Shown: positions 19,773 through 28,988 of the stretch, in pieces
Numbering within the stretch: position 1 is the stretch's first letter
Layout of the letters: the number at the start of each line of letters is the position of its first letter
Source of the DNA: CAMCXE01 sp036520615
GTDB lineage: Bacteria > Pseudomonadota > Gammaproteobacteria > Pseudomonadales > Cellvibrionaceae
Length of the DNA: 64,000 nucleotides
Direction of reading: 5' to 3'
Assembly (NCBI GenBank): GCA_036520615.1
Contig: DATDJI010000091.1
Location: 113,750 to 177,749, forward strand
Notes under the pieces: model-generated
Told to the model about the DNA's origin: nothing
Databases searched by the model: none
The model's input: only the letters and a program-made list of their open reading frames with translations
Position numbers and translations under genes: made by a program

Positions 19773-20603
19773 ATGCCTAACTCAATTTACAACAAAACCA
19801 TCGCTCTGTTATTCCACGAGCAGGACACGCCAGCCAGTATTAAAAATTATTTAATTATTCATTACGCCAGTATTTGGCAGCAACAAGGCTCGCGCATTAT
19901 TGTTCTATTCGGTACGGCGCGGTTTGTGCCAGCAGATTTAATTATTGTGCATGTGGATCTATCTGTAGTGCCAGATAGTTACCTGGAGTTTGCTGCCGGC
20001 TACCCCATTGTCGTTAACGGTAAAATCCGCGATATACGCAAATCCAAAATCAGCCAAAATTTGCTGCAGCATGGCTGTGATTATCAGGGCCCGGTAATCG
20101 TAAAATCCGACAATAATTATGCGGGCACGCCTGAAAAACGATTTTTTCCTCAACAGCTCAACGATGCCGAGCAACTTTTTAAAAACCCATTGGATTACCA
20201 GATCTACCCAAACTACGCTGCAATACCTGATGTTATTGTGCAACTGCAAGGTATAGTAGTAGAGCAATTCATGCCTGAAATAGAGCAGGGTTTGTATCAT
20301 ATCCGCTTTTATAATTTTTTAGGTAACCGCGGCAATTGTATGCGCGTAGCTTCAATGCACCCCATTGTGCATATTAATCATGCCGTCAAAATAGAACAAA
20401 TCCCTCTAGACCCGCGCATAGAGAAGCTGCGGCGTGCATATGATTTTGATTATGGAAAATTTGATTATGTGGAGCGTGACGAGGAAATTATTTTATTTGA
20501 TACCAATAAAACCACAGGTTTTGTGGGCGGTACGGAAAATCTAGCCTGGCGAGAAGCGCGGTATTTTCGCGCTATGGGGATTTATGATTATTTCAGAGAG
20601 TGA
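19773..20603 (+). CDS. ATP-grasp-like protein of unknown substrate
   Basis: A protein of about 276 residues with features of an ATP-grasp ligase. A lysine-containing strand (PVIVKSDNNYAG, residues about 107-118) would contact ATP. A central VVEQFMPE strand and a C-terminal KFDYVERDEEIILFDTNKTTG segment would supply metal- and phosphate-binding acidic and asparagine residues. The N-terminal part looks like a Rossmann-type pre-ATP-grasp domain. The size is small for the superfamily. There is no partner gene for a known pathway (peptide ligase, siderophore, RiPP) next to it, so the substrate is unknown. ATG 19773 is preferred over GTG 19764 on weak ribosome-binding evidence. Confidence 0.6.
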   Translation: MPNSIYNKTIALLFHEQDTPASIKNYLIIHYASIWQQQGSRIIVLFGTARFVPADLIIVHVDLSVVPDSYLEFAAGYPIVVNGKIRDIRKSKISQNLLQHGCDYQGPVIVKSDNNYAGTPEKRFFPQQLNDAEQLFKNPLDYQIYPNYAAIPDVIVQLQGIVVEQFMPEIEQGLYHIRFYNFLGNRGNCMRVASMHPIVHINHAVKIEQIPLDPRIEKLRRAYDFDYGKFDYVERDEEIILFDTNKTTGFVGGTENLAWREARYFRAMGIYDYFRE

Positions 20604-20796
20604 AATTTGTTTTTAGTTTTTTATTGGTTCTGCGTGATCGAAGCATCATCTAATAACTCTGCACAATATCGTCTCTACGTCATTGCATTAAAAACTGGTG
20701 CCACGGTTTTAAGTGCAAATTAAACGAATGATATTTTATTTTGTAAAAGATAATAATGTTCAGATACGTAGCCGACGATTAGCTCCAGGCTAAAAA

Positions 20797-22971
20797 CTAA
20801 TTTAACCCCTCCAACTTCGCATACTGCGCAACCAACCATTTAGTCCCCGCACTCTCAAACGCCACCTGCACTCGTGCCGCAGGCCCCTGGCCTTCAAACT
20901 GCAAAATAACGCCTTCGCCAAACACCGAATGATTAACGCTCTGCCCCAAGCGTAGGCCTGGCGTATCGTCGATATCCTGCTGTTTAAAGCGCTGATTGGC
21001 GGGAATGACGATGGAGGATTTCACGCGCACTTCTTGAATTAATTCGCTAGGGATTTCCCTTAGAAAACGCGAAGGGCTGTTGTGGGTTTCGGTGCCGTAC
21101 AGACGGCGGCTTTCGGCGTAGGTGAGAATAAGTTTTTTCATCGCGCGGGTAATACCTACGTAACACAGGCGGCGCTCTTCTTCTAAACCTTCTTTGCTGT
21201 CGGTAGACATTTTGTGGGGGAACAGATGTTCCTCCATGCCGACTAAAAATACCAACGGGAATTCCAAGCCTTTGGCGCTGTGCAGCGTCATTAATTGCAC
21301 GGCGTCTTCATGGGCTTCAGCTTGTGCTTCGCCTGCGTCCAGCGATGCTAAATCCAAAAAGGCGGAGAGGTCGGTTTGTTCTTCGTCTTTGTCGTCAGCT
21401 TTAAATGCGCCGCAAGCGTTAACGAGTTCTTGTAAGTTTTCCACCCGCGCTTGGCCACGCTCGCCTTTTTCATTTTGATGAAATTGTAAAAGGCCCGACT
21501 CGTTAATGACGTGGGCGACTAACTCCGCCAGCGGCAGCTCTTTAGTGTCTTGTTCGAGTTTAGTGAGTAGGCTTAAAAACGCGGCCAGGGCGATGGATGC
21601 GCGATTGGGTAATACGTTGTTTTTCAATAGGCCTAAAGCCGCTTGGTACAAGGAGATGTTTTGATCGCGCGCGCTCATGCGCAGGACTTCTTCGGTTTTA
21701 GTGCCTATGCCGCGTGTGGGTGTATTGAGCACGCGCTCAAAGGCGGCGTCGTCTTGACGGTTTTGCAGTAGGCGCAAGTAGGCCAGGGCGTTTTTAATTT
21801 CCAACCGTTCGTAAAAGCGCTGGCCGCCGTAAATGCGGTAGGGCACGCCTTCACGAATTAAGGCTTCTTCCAATACGCGAGATTGAGCGTTCGAGCGGTA
21901 GAGAATCGCCGCACTTTGGCGTGGGTTGCCCTGGGCAACCCAGCCGTTGATACGCTCGACGACAAAGCGCGCTTCGTCCTGCTCGTTGAATGCGGCATAG
22001 AGGTCGATGAGTTCGCCCTGATGGTCTTCTGTCCAGAGGTTTTTTCCTAAGCGGCCCTGGTTGTTGGCGATAACCGTGTTAGCCGCTTCCAAAATGGTTT
22101 TGCTCGAGCGGTAGTTTTGCTCAAGGCGCGTGGTTTGCGTGGCGGGGAAGTGCTGGTCGAATTGCTGAATATTCTCGATGCGCGCGCCGCGCCAGCCGTA
22201 GATCGATTGATCGTCGTCGCCAACAGCGGTGACCTGGCCTGCGCCGCCGGATAATACTCGCAGCCAGGCGTATTGCACGGCGTTGGTGTCTTGAAATTCG
22301 TCCACCAAAATATGTTTAAAGCGCTGCTGGTAATGTTTGAGTAGCGGCGGATTGTTCAGCCACAGCTCGTGGGAGCGCAGCAGTAATTCGGCAAAATCCA
22401 CCATGCCACCGCGTTGGCAGGTTTCTTCATAGCCTTGATACACCGCTTTCATCGTAGCTAAATAAGGGTCAGCGCCCTCCACTATATGGGCCGGGCGCAC
22501 GCCTTCGTCTTTTTGTTCGTTGATAAACCACTGCGCCTGTTTGGCGGGCCAGCGTTCTTCATCAAGATTCAGCGCCTGGCTTACACGTTTGATCAAGCGC
22601 AATTGGTCGTCGGAATCGAGAATTTGAAAGTTCTGCGGCAGCTTGGCGTCTTGCCAGTGGGTTTTCAGCAGTCGGTGCGCAATGGAGTGAAACGTGCCCA
22701 CCCATAGGTTGCGAAACGCACCACCGCTGGCATCGCCTAACGTGGCCTGCAAACGTTCGCGCATTTCTTTAGCAGTTTTATTCGTGAACGTAACCGCCAT
22801 AATTTGATGAGGGGAAACCCCCAACACCTGGATAAGCCAGGCGATGCGGTGCACTAAAACGCGAGTCTTGCCGGAGCCCGCCCCGGCGAGAATTAACTGG
22901 TTGCCAGGCTCTGCGCACACCGCTTGGCGCTGGGCGTCGTTTAAGCCATCGAGTAAATAGGAGACGTCCAT
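20797..22971 (-). CDS. uvrD: DNA helicase II (UvrD)
   Basis: A 724-residue superfamily 1A 3'-5' DNA helicase that acts in nucleotide excision repair, methyl-directed mismatch repair and removal of RecA filaments. The start MDVSYLLDGLNDAQRQAV matches the E. coli UvrD N-terminus closely, which fixes the ATG at 22971 and not the upstream TTG at 22977. Visible motifs: Walker A AGAGSGKT (residues about 30-37), motif II DEFQDTN, motif III GDDDQSIYGWRGA, motif IV NYRS, motif V TLHSAKGLEF and motif VI YVGITRAMKK. The C-terminal Tudor-like tail (GVILQFEGQGPAARVQVAFE) is present. It appears monocistronic; no LexA box was recognised upstream, though I could only inspect by eye. Confidence 0.96.
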   Translation of the reverse strand: MDVSYLLDGLNDAQRQAVCAEPGNQLILAGAGSGKTRVLVHRIAWLIQVLGVSPHQIMAVTFTNKTAKEMRERLQATLGDASGGAFRNLWVGTFHSIAHRLLKTHWQDAKLPQNFQILDSDDQLRLIKRVSQALNLDEERWPAKQAQWFINEQKDEGVRPAHIVEGADPYLATMKAVYQGYEETCQRGGMVDFAELLLRSHELWLNNPPLLKHYQQRFKHILVDEFQDTNAVQYAWLRVLSGGAGQVTAVGDDDQSIYGWRGARIENIQQFDQHFPATQTTRLEQNYRSSKTILEAANTVIANNQGRLGKNLWTEDHQGELIDLYAAFNEQDEARFVVERINGWVAQGNPRQSAAILYRSNAQSRVLEEALIREGVPYRIYGGQRFYERLEIKNALAYLRLLQNRQDDAAFERVLNTPTRGIGTKTEEVLRMSARDQNISLYQAALGLLKNNVLPNRASIALAAFLSLLTKLEQDTKELPLAELVAHVINESGLLQFHQNEKGERGQARVENLQELVNACGAFKADDKDEEQTDLSAFLDLASLDAGEAQAEAHEDAVQLMTLHSAKGLEFPLVFLVGMEEHLFPHKMSTDSKEGLEEERRLCYVGITRAMKKLILTYAESRRLYGTETHNSPSRFLREIPSELIQEVRVKSSIVIPANQRFKQQDIDDTPGLRLGQSVNHSVFGEGVILQFEGQGPAARVQVAFESAGTKWLVAQYAKLEGLN

Positions 22972-23351
22972 AACCAACCACTGGGTAAATAAACAGGGGT
23001 GGGATTGTACCAGTATCGTCTCGGTGAAAAACCTGTCTCTAGCTGCTTAACCGGAAAACCGCCGCAAAACAGGCGTAACCAGCCCCAACGCAAACGGCAC
23101 TAGCTCATATCCACAGCAGCAGTACCTAACCTGTTTGGTAACGGAAGTGATTTCCCGCTAGGCGGCCTCAGCTCTGCCACACCGCCAGCTCAAAAACCTC
23201 AATATTGCCAACTCAATCGCAATTACACATTTTTTAAAAAGTAAATGGGGAGGTGCTTCCGTGAGTGTGTGTCTTGGTGGTTGGCGATCTTATTCGCCTT
23301 AATACCTAAACAAACAGAAGCTGACCGAACAGCCCACCAATGGAGATGAAC
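22972..23351. other. 380-base divergent intergenic region
   Basis: This lies between the starts of uvrD (minus) and the leucine-rich-repeat lipoprotein gene (plus) and must carry both promoters. I see no open frame, RNA fold or repeat that I can support. A GGGGAGG stretch near 23248 resembles a ribosome-binding site but has no open reading frame behind it. Confidence 0.5.
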
Positions 23352-26300
23352 ATGAAACGACCCCTCTTAAGCGCCGCACTAATGGGCTCAATATTAATAA
23401 CCGCCTGCACAGGGCAACAAACGGACACGCCGCCAACGAAAATACCACCGGTTACTACTCCGCCAGTTACTACCCCACCAGCTAATAATCGCGTAAAAAT
23501 TCGCGCTATAAATTTTAAAGACGCAGCTATCACCAATTACATGAAATATCTCACTAGCGTGCAGACCGACATGTACGCCGATGAGGTAGAAACGCTACAC
23601 CTAAGTGGGGCTACTACGTTAGACGGTTTAGAGTATTTCACTGAATTAAAAACGTTAATTATTGACGGCGAAGTAAAAAACACCGTAGATCTATCGTTCA
23701 ACACCCTTTTAAAAACGCTTGAAATTAAAGCGGATTCTCTATTGCTGAGCAAAAATAATCATTTAGCTCAGCTCACAGCGCAGGTACAGTATATTGAATT
23801 GCCCAGCAGCAACCGATTTACACAATTGCGTTTAACCCATGGCTCTGTCGTTAGCCCACAAAGCAAACAACTCTATAGCGCAGCTAAAAACCCTTCATTG
23901 GGCAAATATTTAAAATTGGACTTAGGTAATCAGGCTCTGTTAACGGATTTTTTTTATCCGGACAGTTTGAAGAGGTTGTATTACCTGACAATAGCCAGTT
24001 GGAGCGTTTCACTCATATAGGTTCAGCTACGGTCACACTTACTGGGCTTGCCAAGCAAAAATCGCTTAAAAACCTTGCTGCAGTTTTAGATAAAAACGCC
24101 CAAATTTTTAATTTAGGCGATCTGCCGCAGTTGGAAGAATTGGATTTGCGTGCGGATGGCTTGCGTAGTATTGATATTTACAACCTGCCTAAATTGCAAG
24201 GCTTAGCGCTTAGTGGTGAGAATGTTACGCAACTTATTAGCGGCAAAAATCAATCCAGTGTGCGTTGGCTAAGGCTTGATACACCTAAAATAATCTCGTT
24301 CGATTTATCTGCGTATTCAAAAATAGAAAGTTTTGAATACGGCAATGGCCTATTAGCAAGCCTTAATTTTTCCTACAGTCCGCTGATTAATTTAAAGTTG
24401 GGTGACACGCAATTAAAAACCTTCAACCCTGGCCGTTGTTCAGCACTAATGAGTTTAGAGATCGGTTACAACCTGCTGGATAAATTAGATCTAAGCCAGT
24501 GCAAAGCCCTGGGCTTTGCCAGTGTCTTCCCCAGCACTACAGAAAAAAAAGACGTTTTAGAAACACAGCTGAAATTACCCGTCAACGTTGTGCGCGATAT
24601 GCCGGACGGTTCTCAACACCGCGTGAGCGAATTAACCGCTAAGGATGTGCCGGATGAGCGTTTGTTATCCTGTGTGCAAACATCCGCAGCGGCAGAAAAA
24701 GCTCTATATGTTCGCCAACTAAAAAACCTAATCTGCCGTGGCAATAATGATAAAAGCTATTATCAGGCCTTTGAGAGCCGACAAGAAGAGCGTGCGGACC
24801 CGAATATTAAATCATTTGTATTTGATAGCACCGGATTGGAGATGTTTAGCGGTATCGAGACGATAGATTTAGGCGTTAACTGGATAAGCGAATTGCATAT
24901 TGATGGCCTGACTCATTTAAAAAAATTAAACTTGGAAGGCAATGTTGTTCAGATGGCGTATTTAAAAAATATGCAATCTTTATCGGAATTAAATTTAAGC
25001 TCTAATCCAATTCGCACGCTTCAGGTACCTCCCTCGCTTACTCAATTGCAAGCTACCAGCGGCACCAGCTCTAATGGTTATGTGAGCTATTATTAGGCCG
25101 ATACAACCTTGATATTCTGCGTGAAGGCCCAGAAGGCGCATTTGTTACAACGGCCAACTTTGAACAAAAATTTGCAGTTGAAAACTTGACGCAATCAGCT
25201 GCGCTTACCGATATTCAATCCGTTCGAATCGATTGGCCGGAGGTTCAGCTTCCTGGGGTTGAGCGCCTACGTATAGCGGATTTGGTGTTAGAGGATAAAC
25301 GGCTACTTGAGTGTATCGGCAATTTATATACTTTTGCCGACGAAGTAAAAAAGCTCAACTGCACTAATCGAGACAGACTCGAAAGCTATTTTATTCGCTC
25401 GCTTAAGGGCTTAGGCCAGCTTAAAAATTTACAGGAGATAAATCTTTATGGACACGATCTTGGTTCGTTAGATATAAGCGAGCTAAAAACCCTGAAAAAA
25501 ATCAATATTAGCGAAAGTAATATATTAAGCATAGATTTTAGCAAAAACCCTTGGTTGGAAGACGTATCTATTTATGAGTTTAACCCAGAAAATCCTGGTG
25601 TTTTAACGGTTGATTTTTCCCAAAATAAGAATCTACGCCGCATGCGGGCTCAGGGTATAAACGCAATAAAGCTGCCAGAATCCGACAGTCTTGAGTTTTT
25701 AACGCTGCAACTATCTTTGAAAAAATATCTACTGAAAATAAATATCCGGATTTGGATCTTTCTCGGTATTCTCACCCTTTGAGTTTAAATATAGAAAATA
25801 GATTGGGTAGTCTGATTCTTCCTGAGATATCAGTTTTGGAGAGTTACGATTGTTATAGGTGCAGGCCCCAAGTTTTATTGAACCTTGAAAAGCAACGCCG
25901 CCTAATGCATGTGAGAACCAGCCTGCCGGATGAATTAAGCCAAGTGGATTTTTCTGAATTTTCACGGCTGCATTTAGTTGATCTTGTATCGGAAACACTT
26001 AAAGAATTAATTCTTCCGATCGATTCCAAAATAAGCAATTTATATATTGCAATGCCTGAATTAACGCAGCTGAATACTTTAAACCTTAAACGCCTTGAGC
26101 AGCTGAGTTTAACCACGCAAAAGCTTGCGAAGTTTAATGTCGCAGCTATGCCCATGCTGGCGGGTTTAGCAGTGAGTGAATATGCGTTTAAACAACTGGA
26201 CGTATCAGCGCTTACGAACTTGCAAAACCTAACCTTAGGTGATGGAGCATTAGAACAATTAACTTTAGGTAAAAATAGTGCGTTGGAAACTATTAGTATT

Positions 26301-27149
26301 GGGTTCGGGCAACTTAACACTCTGGATTTTTCCAATCTGACCAGCTTAAAAACATTAAGCTTGGGGCGCAATCCATTAAAAACCTTGAATTTACAGGCCA
26401 ATAAATCATTAAGTTCACTCAGTTACACCCAGCCGATAACCACCGATATACTCCTGCCTCTAATGGAATATGAACTGCCTACTTCCATCGTGCCCGCCGC
26501 TAAAAAAATTGCCCAACTAACAGCGGCAGATTTGCCTGATGTGGTTTTGCGCAATTGTGTAGTAACAGCGTCTAAAGAACAGGCTGCTGTTTATACGGAT
26601 GAATTAACCCAGTTGTCATGTAGGGGAGAGGATGGCAAAGAGCGCGCTGCGGGAATGTATAACTTTATTAACGGCACCGGCCTAGAAAATTACCCATGTT
26701 GTATTTTCGATTTAACAGGGCTTGCGCTATTTTCAAACCTGAAATCGTTGGATTTTACCGGTAACTGGATTAGCGTGATAAATCCGCACGATATTAATTT
26801 GCATAAACTTAAGACACTTATCTTGGACCACAATGCTATTCAAACAGTTGAAATTCCATGGGGAGTGGCAATGGGCGAGAGTGGGATTTGGAACCAATTA
26901 CGCAGTATAAGCTTAAACGCCAACCCTTTAAGTAGCGTAACCTTACCGCAAGATGTGCGTTATTTATCCGCAACTGCGGGTGATACATGGATTTATACAG
27001 GAATAACGCTAAGCAATCAGTTTGGCAAAGCGCCAATGCTGGATTTGATCAGCGGCTTGCCGCTCACTCTGGCCGATTATTCCAGACTGTTTAAATTGCA
27101 GTATGTAGGTGAAGATTTACAGGTAAGTTCAACAAAGCTCGCGCCTTAA
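23352..27149 (+). pseudogene. leucine-rich-repeat lipoprotein gene with three frameshifts
   Basis: One gene, apparently about 1,260 codons, is split into four pieces. The start is ATG 23352, six bases after GGAG; the ATGs at 23340 and 23346 lie too close to or over that site. The signal peptide ends in the lipobox LITAC, so the product should be a lipoprotein, followed by a Thr/Pro linker (PPVTTPPVTTPP). The rest is leucine-rich repeats of about 20-22 residues. A Cys-containing module recurs three times (near 24630, 25270 and 26510), each starting like LTAxDxPDxxLxxCV and followed by a second cysteine. Frames break at a T8 run (23948-23955), near 25085-25100, and between 25696 and 25725. Each break needs a -1 shift, as if one base were missing. 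Pieces: 23352-24020, about 23957-25096, about 25098-25782 and about 25715-27149. Either a recent pseudogene or base-deletion errors in the assembly. Confidence 0.8.
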
Positions 27150-27194
27150 AATTAATTAAGGTGTTTTTAATAAGGATTTGGCATTATTAAAAAT

Positions 27195-27240
27195 AATATA
27201 GTGGCGTTGAATAAACCCTTCAACGCCACTATATTTTATA
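27195..27240 (+). terminator. strong, probably bidirectional terminator
   Basis: A 17-bp perfect stem (27195-27211 with 27219-27235; core GTGGCGTTGAA / TTCAACGCCAC) has a 7-base loop and is followed by TTATATT on the plus strand. On the minus strand the hairpin is followed by TATTTTTAATAA. It therefore ends both the lipoprotein transcript and the convergent MFS transcript. Confidence 0.92.
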
Positions 27241-27400
27241 TTGTAATTTTCTAGCTAAGAAGTTAGCTATCTAATGGTAATTGGTAAAATTACAATAAAC
27301 CGTGCACAGGTTAGTTCCTTGATTCGTGTTTCAGGCTGAGAATACCCGCGCCGCTTTGTCAGCAATTCGTCGAACAAAATTCGGCCCAGTAACGCAATAT

Positions 27401-28600
27401 TTAAGAAATAGGTCGCACTCTCCAAGCTACCCACATACCAATAACCGTGATCACGCAGCTGATATAACCCACCCAGTCATAGTGCACGAGGCGGCCTGCC
27501 TCGTCGCTTGTCATAATGTAACCGGCCCACATGGCGGCAATGCCTGAGCCCAAATTCATCACCGCTGAATTAAATGACATGACCCGACCGCGATATTGCG
27601 GTGTGCAGCTGGCGGTTACCATGGCTGAGCAGGGAATAAATCGCCCGGAGACAAATACAAAAAACAATCCTGCCACCAACAATTGGTAAGCAAGGCCCAG
27701 TTGTAGGCTTTGTGAGACTAAAACAATAGGTACGAGGCTTGCCGCCATGAGCACGTTTAACACCAGCGGATGCGGGTGGCGGTCGGTGATGCGGCCGATA
27801 AGAGGACGCGTAATCAGTGTTAAAGCGCCGCCGAGTAAATAAATATACGGAAGTTGGCTATGGCTTAGGCCAGCGTTTGATACCAAAGACGGCGCAATGT
27901 AAGGGATCGTCATAAACCCCGCCAGCATTACCAAAAATGAGGTGGCAAACGCCCACAGGTGATTAGAATTGCTTAACAAGCCGCGATAACTCTGCAACAA
28001 ATCCTCGTGTTTGGCTGCGATATGCTCGACTAACTTAGGCACGTAAAGCCAGCAAAATAGCAGCACTACACAAGATACTGCGGCCACACTAATAAACGGC
28101 GCTCGCCAGGAGAAATGATCAGCAATCCAAAGCCCCGCCGGCACTCCAGCCACGCTCGCTAACGAGAAGGCGAGCATTACCACACCCATAGCCCTACCGC
28201 GCCGCGCAGGTGGAATTACGTCACCCACAATAGCCATAACAATAGAAGAGGAGATACCGCCGAAGACGCCTGCCATGCAGCGCGCCAACAACATTAATAG
28301 ATGATTAGGCGCCATTGCACAGGCGGCCGTAGCAACGATTAAGCCTGCGTAACTTATTAGCAACACCTGGCGCCGGTCGTAGCGATCGAGAATAGCCGAA
28401 GCGACCAATGCGGTAACCCCTGCGCTTAAGGAATAAGCCGATATTAAAAGGCCAAACTGCCCAGTACTAATATCAAACACCTTCATCAGCTGGGCCGACA
28501 GCGGCATCATGATCATAAAATCCAAAATATTGGTAAATTGCGCCGCCATCAACGTAAGGAGCAGTGCTCGCTCACGAGTGGGGCTTAAGGCTTGAAGCAT
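27401..28600 (-). CDS. MFS transporter (drug/sugar efflux type)
   Basis: A 399-residue inner-membrane protein with about 12 hydrophobic helices. The loop between helices 2 and 3 carries the major-facilitator motif as SAILDRYDRRQVLL, a variant of G-x-L-a-D-r-x-G-r-k. A second family element, R-R-G-R-A-M-G, lies between helices 4 and 5. The overall pattern (QFTNILDFMIMMPL at the N-terminus) resembles AraJ/arabinose-efflux and multidrug members of DHA1, so proton-driven export of a small molecule is likely; the substrate cannot be inferred. It is transcribed alone towards the bidirectional terminator. Its 5' leader contains a terminator-like hairpin at 28680-28708. Confidence 0.85.
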   Translation of the reverse strand: MLQALSPTRERALLLTLMAAQFTNILDFMIMMPLSAQLMKVFDISTGQFGLLISAYSLSAGVTALVASAILDRYDRRQVLLISYAGLIVATAACAMAPNHLLMLLARCMAGVFGGISSSIVMAIVGDVIPPARRGRAMGVVMLAFSLASVAGVPAGLWIADHFSWRAPFISVAAVSCVVLLFCWLYVPKLVEHIAAKHEDLLQSYRGLLSNSNHLWAFATSFLVMLAGFMTIPYIAPSLVSNAGLSHSQLPYIYLLGGALTLITRPLIGRITDRHPHPLVLNVLMAASLVPIVLVSQSLQLGLAYQLLVAGLFFVFVSGRFIPCSAMVTASCTPQYRGRVMSFNSAVMNLGSGIAAMWAGYIMTSDEAGRLVHYDWVGYISCVITVIGMWVAWRVRPIS

Positions 28601-28679
28601 ATTGAGTTGAACCTAATCGGGAATAGGATTATCCGAAAAACTCAGTTAAACCAACTGCTTGTAAGTGCAACCGAGACTT

Positions 28680-28708
28680 AAAAAATTTAGCCGTTGATGC
28701 TACGGCTA
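28680..28708 (-). terminator. terminator-like hairpin in the leader of the MFS gene
   Basis: Read on the minus strand: stem TAGCCGT / ACGGCTA (7 bp) with a 7-base loop, followed by AAATTTTTT. It lies 80 bases upstream of the MFS start codon, so it would either attenuate that gene or end a minus-strand transcript coming from the region of the GGA-rich RNA. Confidence 0.4.
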
Positions 28709-28955
28709 TACGAGTAGTTTGTCTGGAATATTCTTCACCGGGCGACATTTCGTGTTGCGTCAATTACTCGTCAACCCGATGTGTACGATTGACTTCATGC
28801 ACCCTCGCGACGGACCTTCGTCACCGCCAACCTATTGAAAATTAAGCCACTTTCCGCTCGTCTGGCGGCAATGCCGCTCATCGTTGCGCGCTGTTATTCG
28901 AGTCCGAACACGGAACCTTCCAGGCATGCTGCAAAGCGGTGAATTCTCTAGGTCA

Positions 28956-28982
28956 TTGGTTAATGCCTGCTGCCACTATAGT
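28956..28982 (+). promoter_or_regulatory. candidate sigma-70 promoter for the GGA-rich RNA
   Basis: A TATAGT box at 28977-28982 (5 of 6 to the -10 consensus) has TTGGTT at 28956-28961, giving a short 15-base spacer. It would start transcription near 28989, about 75-80 bases before the first GGA motif. No convincing GacA/UvrY box is visible just upstream. A promoter prediction by eye only. Confidence 0.3.
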
Positions 28983-28988
28983 CAATTT

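Noticed and set aside
20766..20796. Terminator downstream of uvrD
   Set aside because: TAGCC / GGCTA can pair, but no T-run follows on the minus strand.
28655..28680. GacA/UvrY box (TGTAAG half-site)
   Set aside because: Only one half matches; the second half is at the wrong spacing, and the site lies about 330 bases upstream of the likely start of the RNA.
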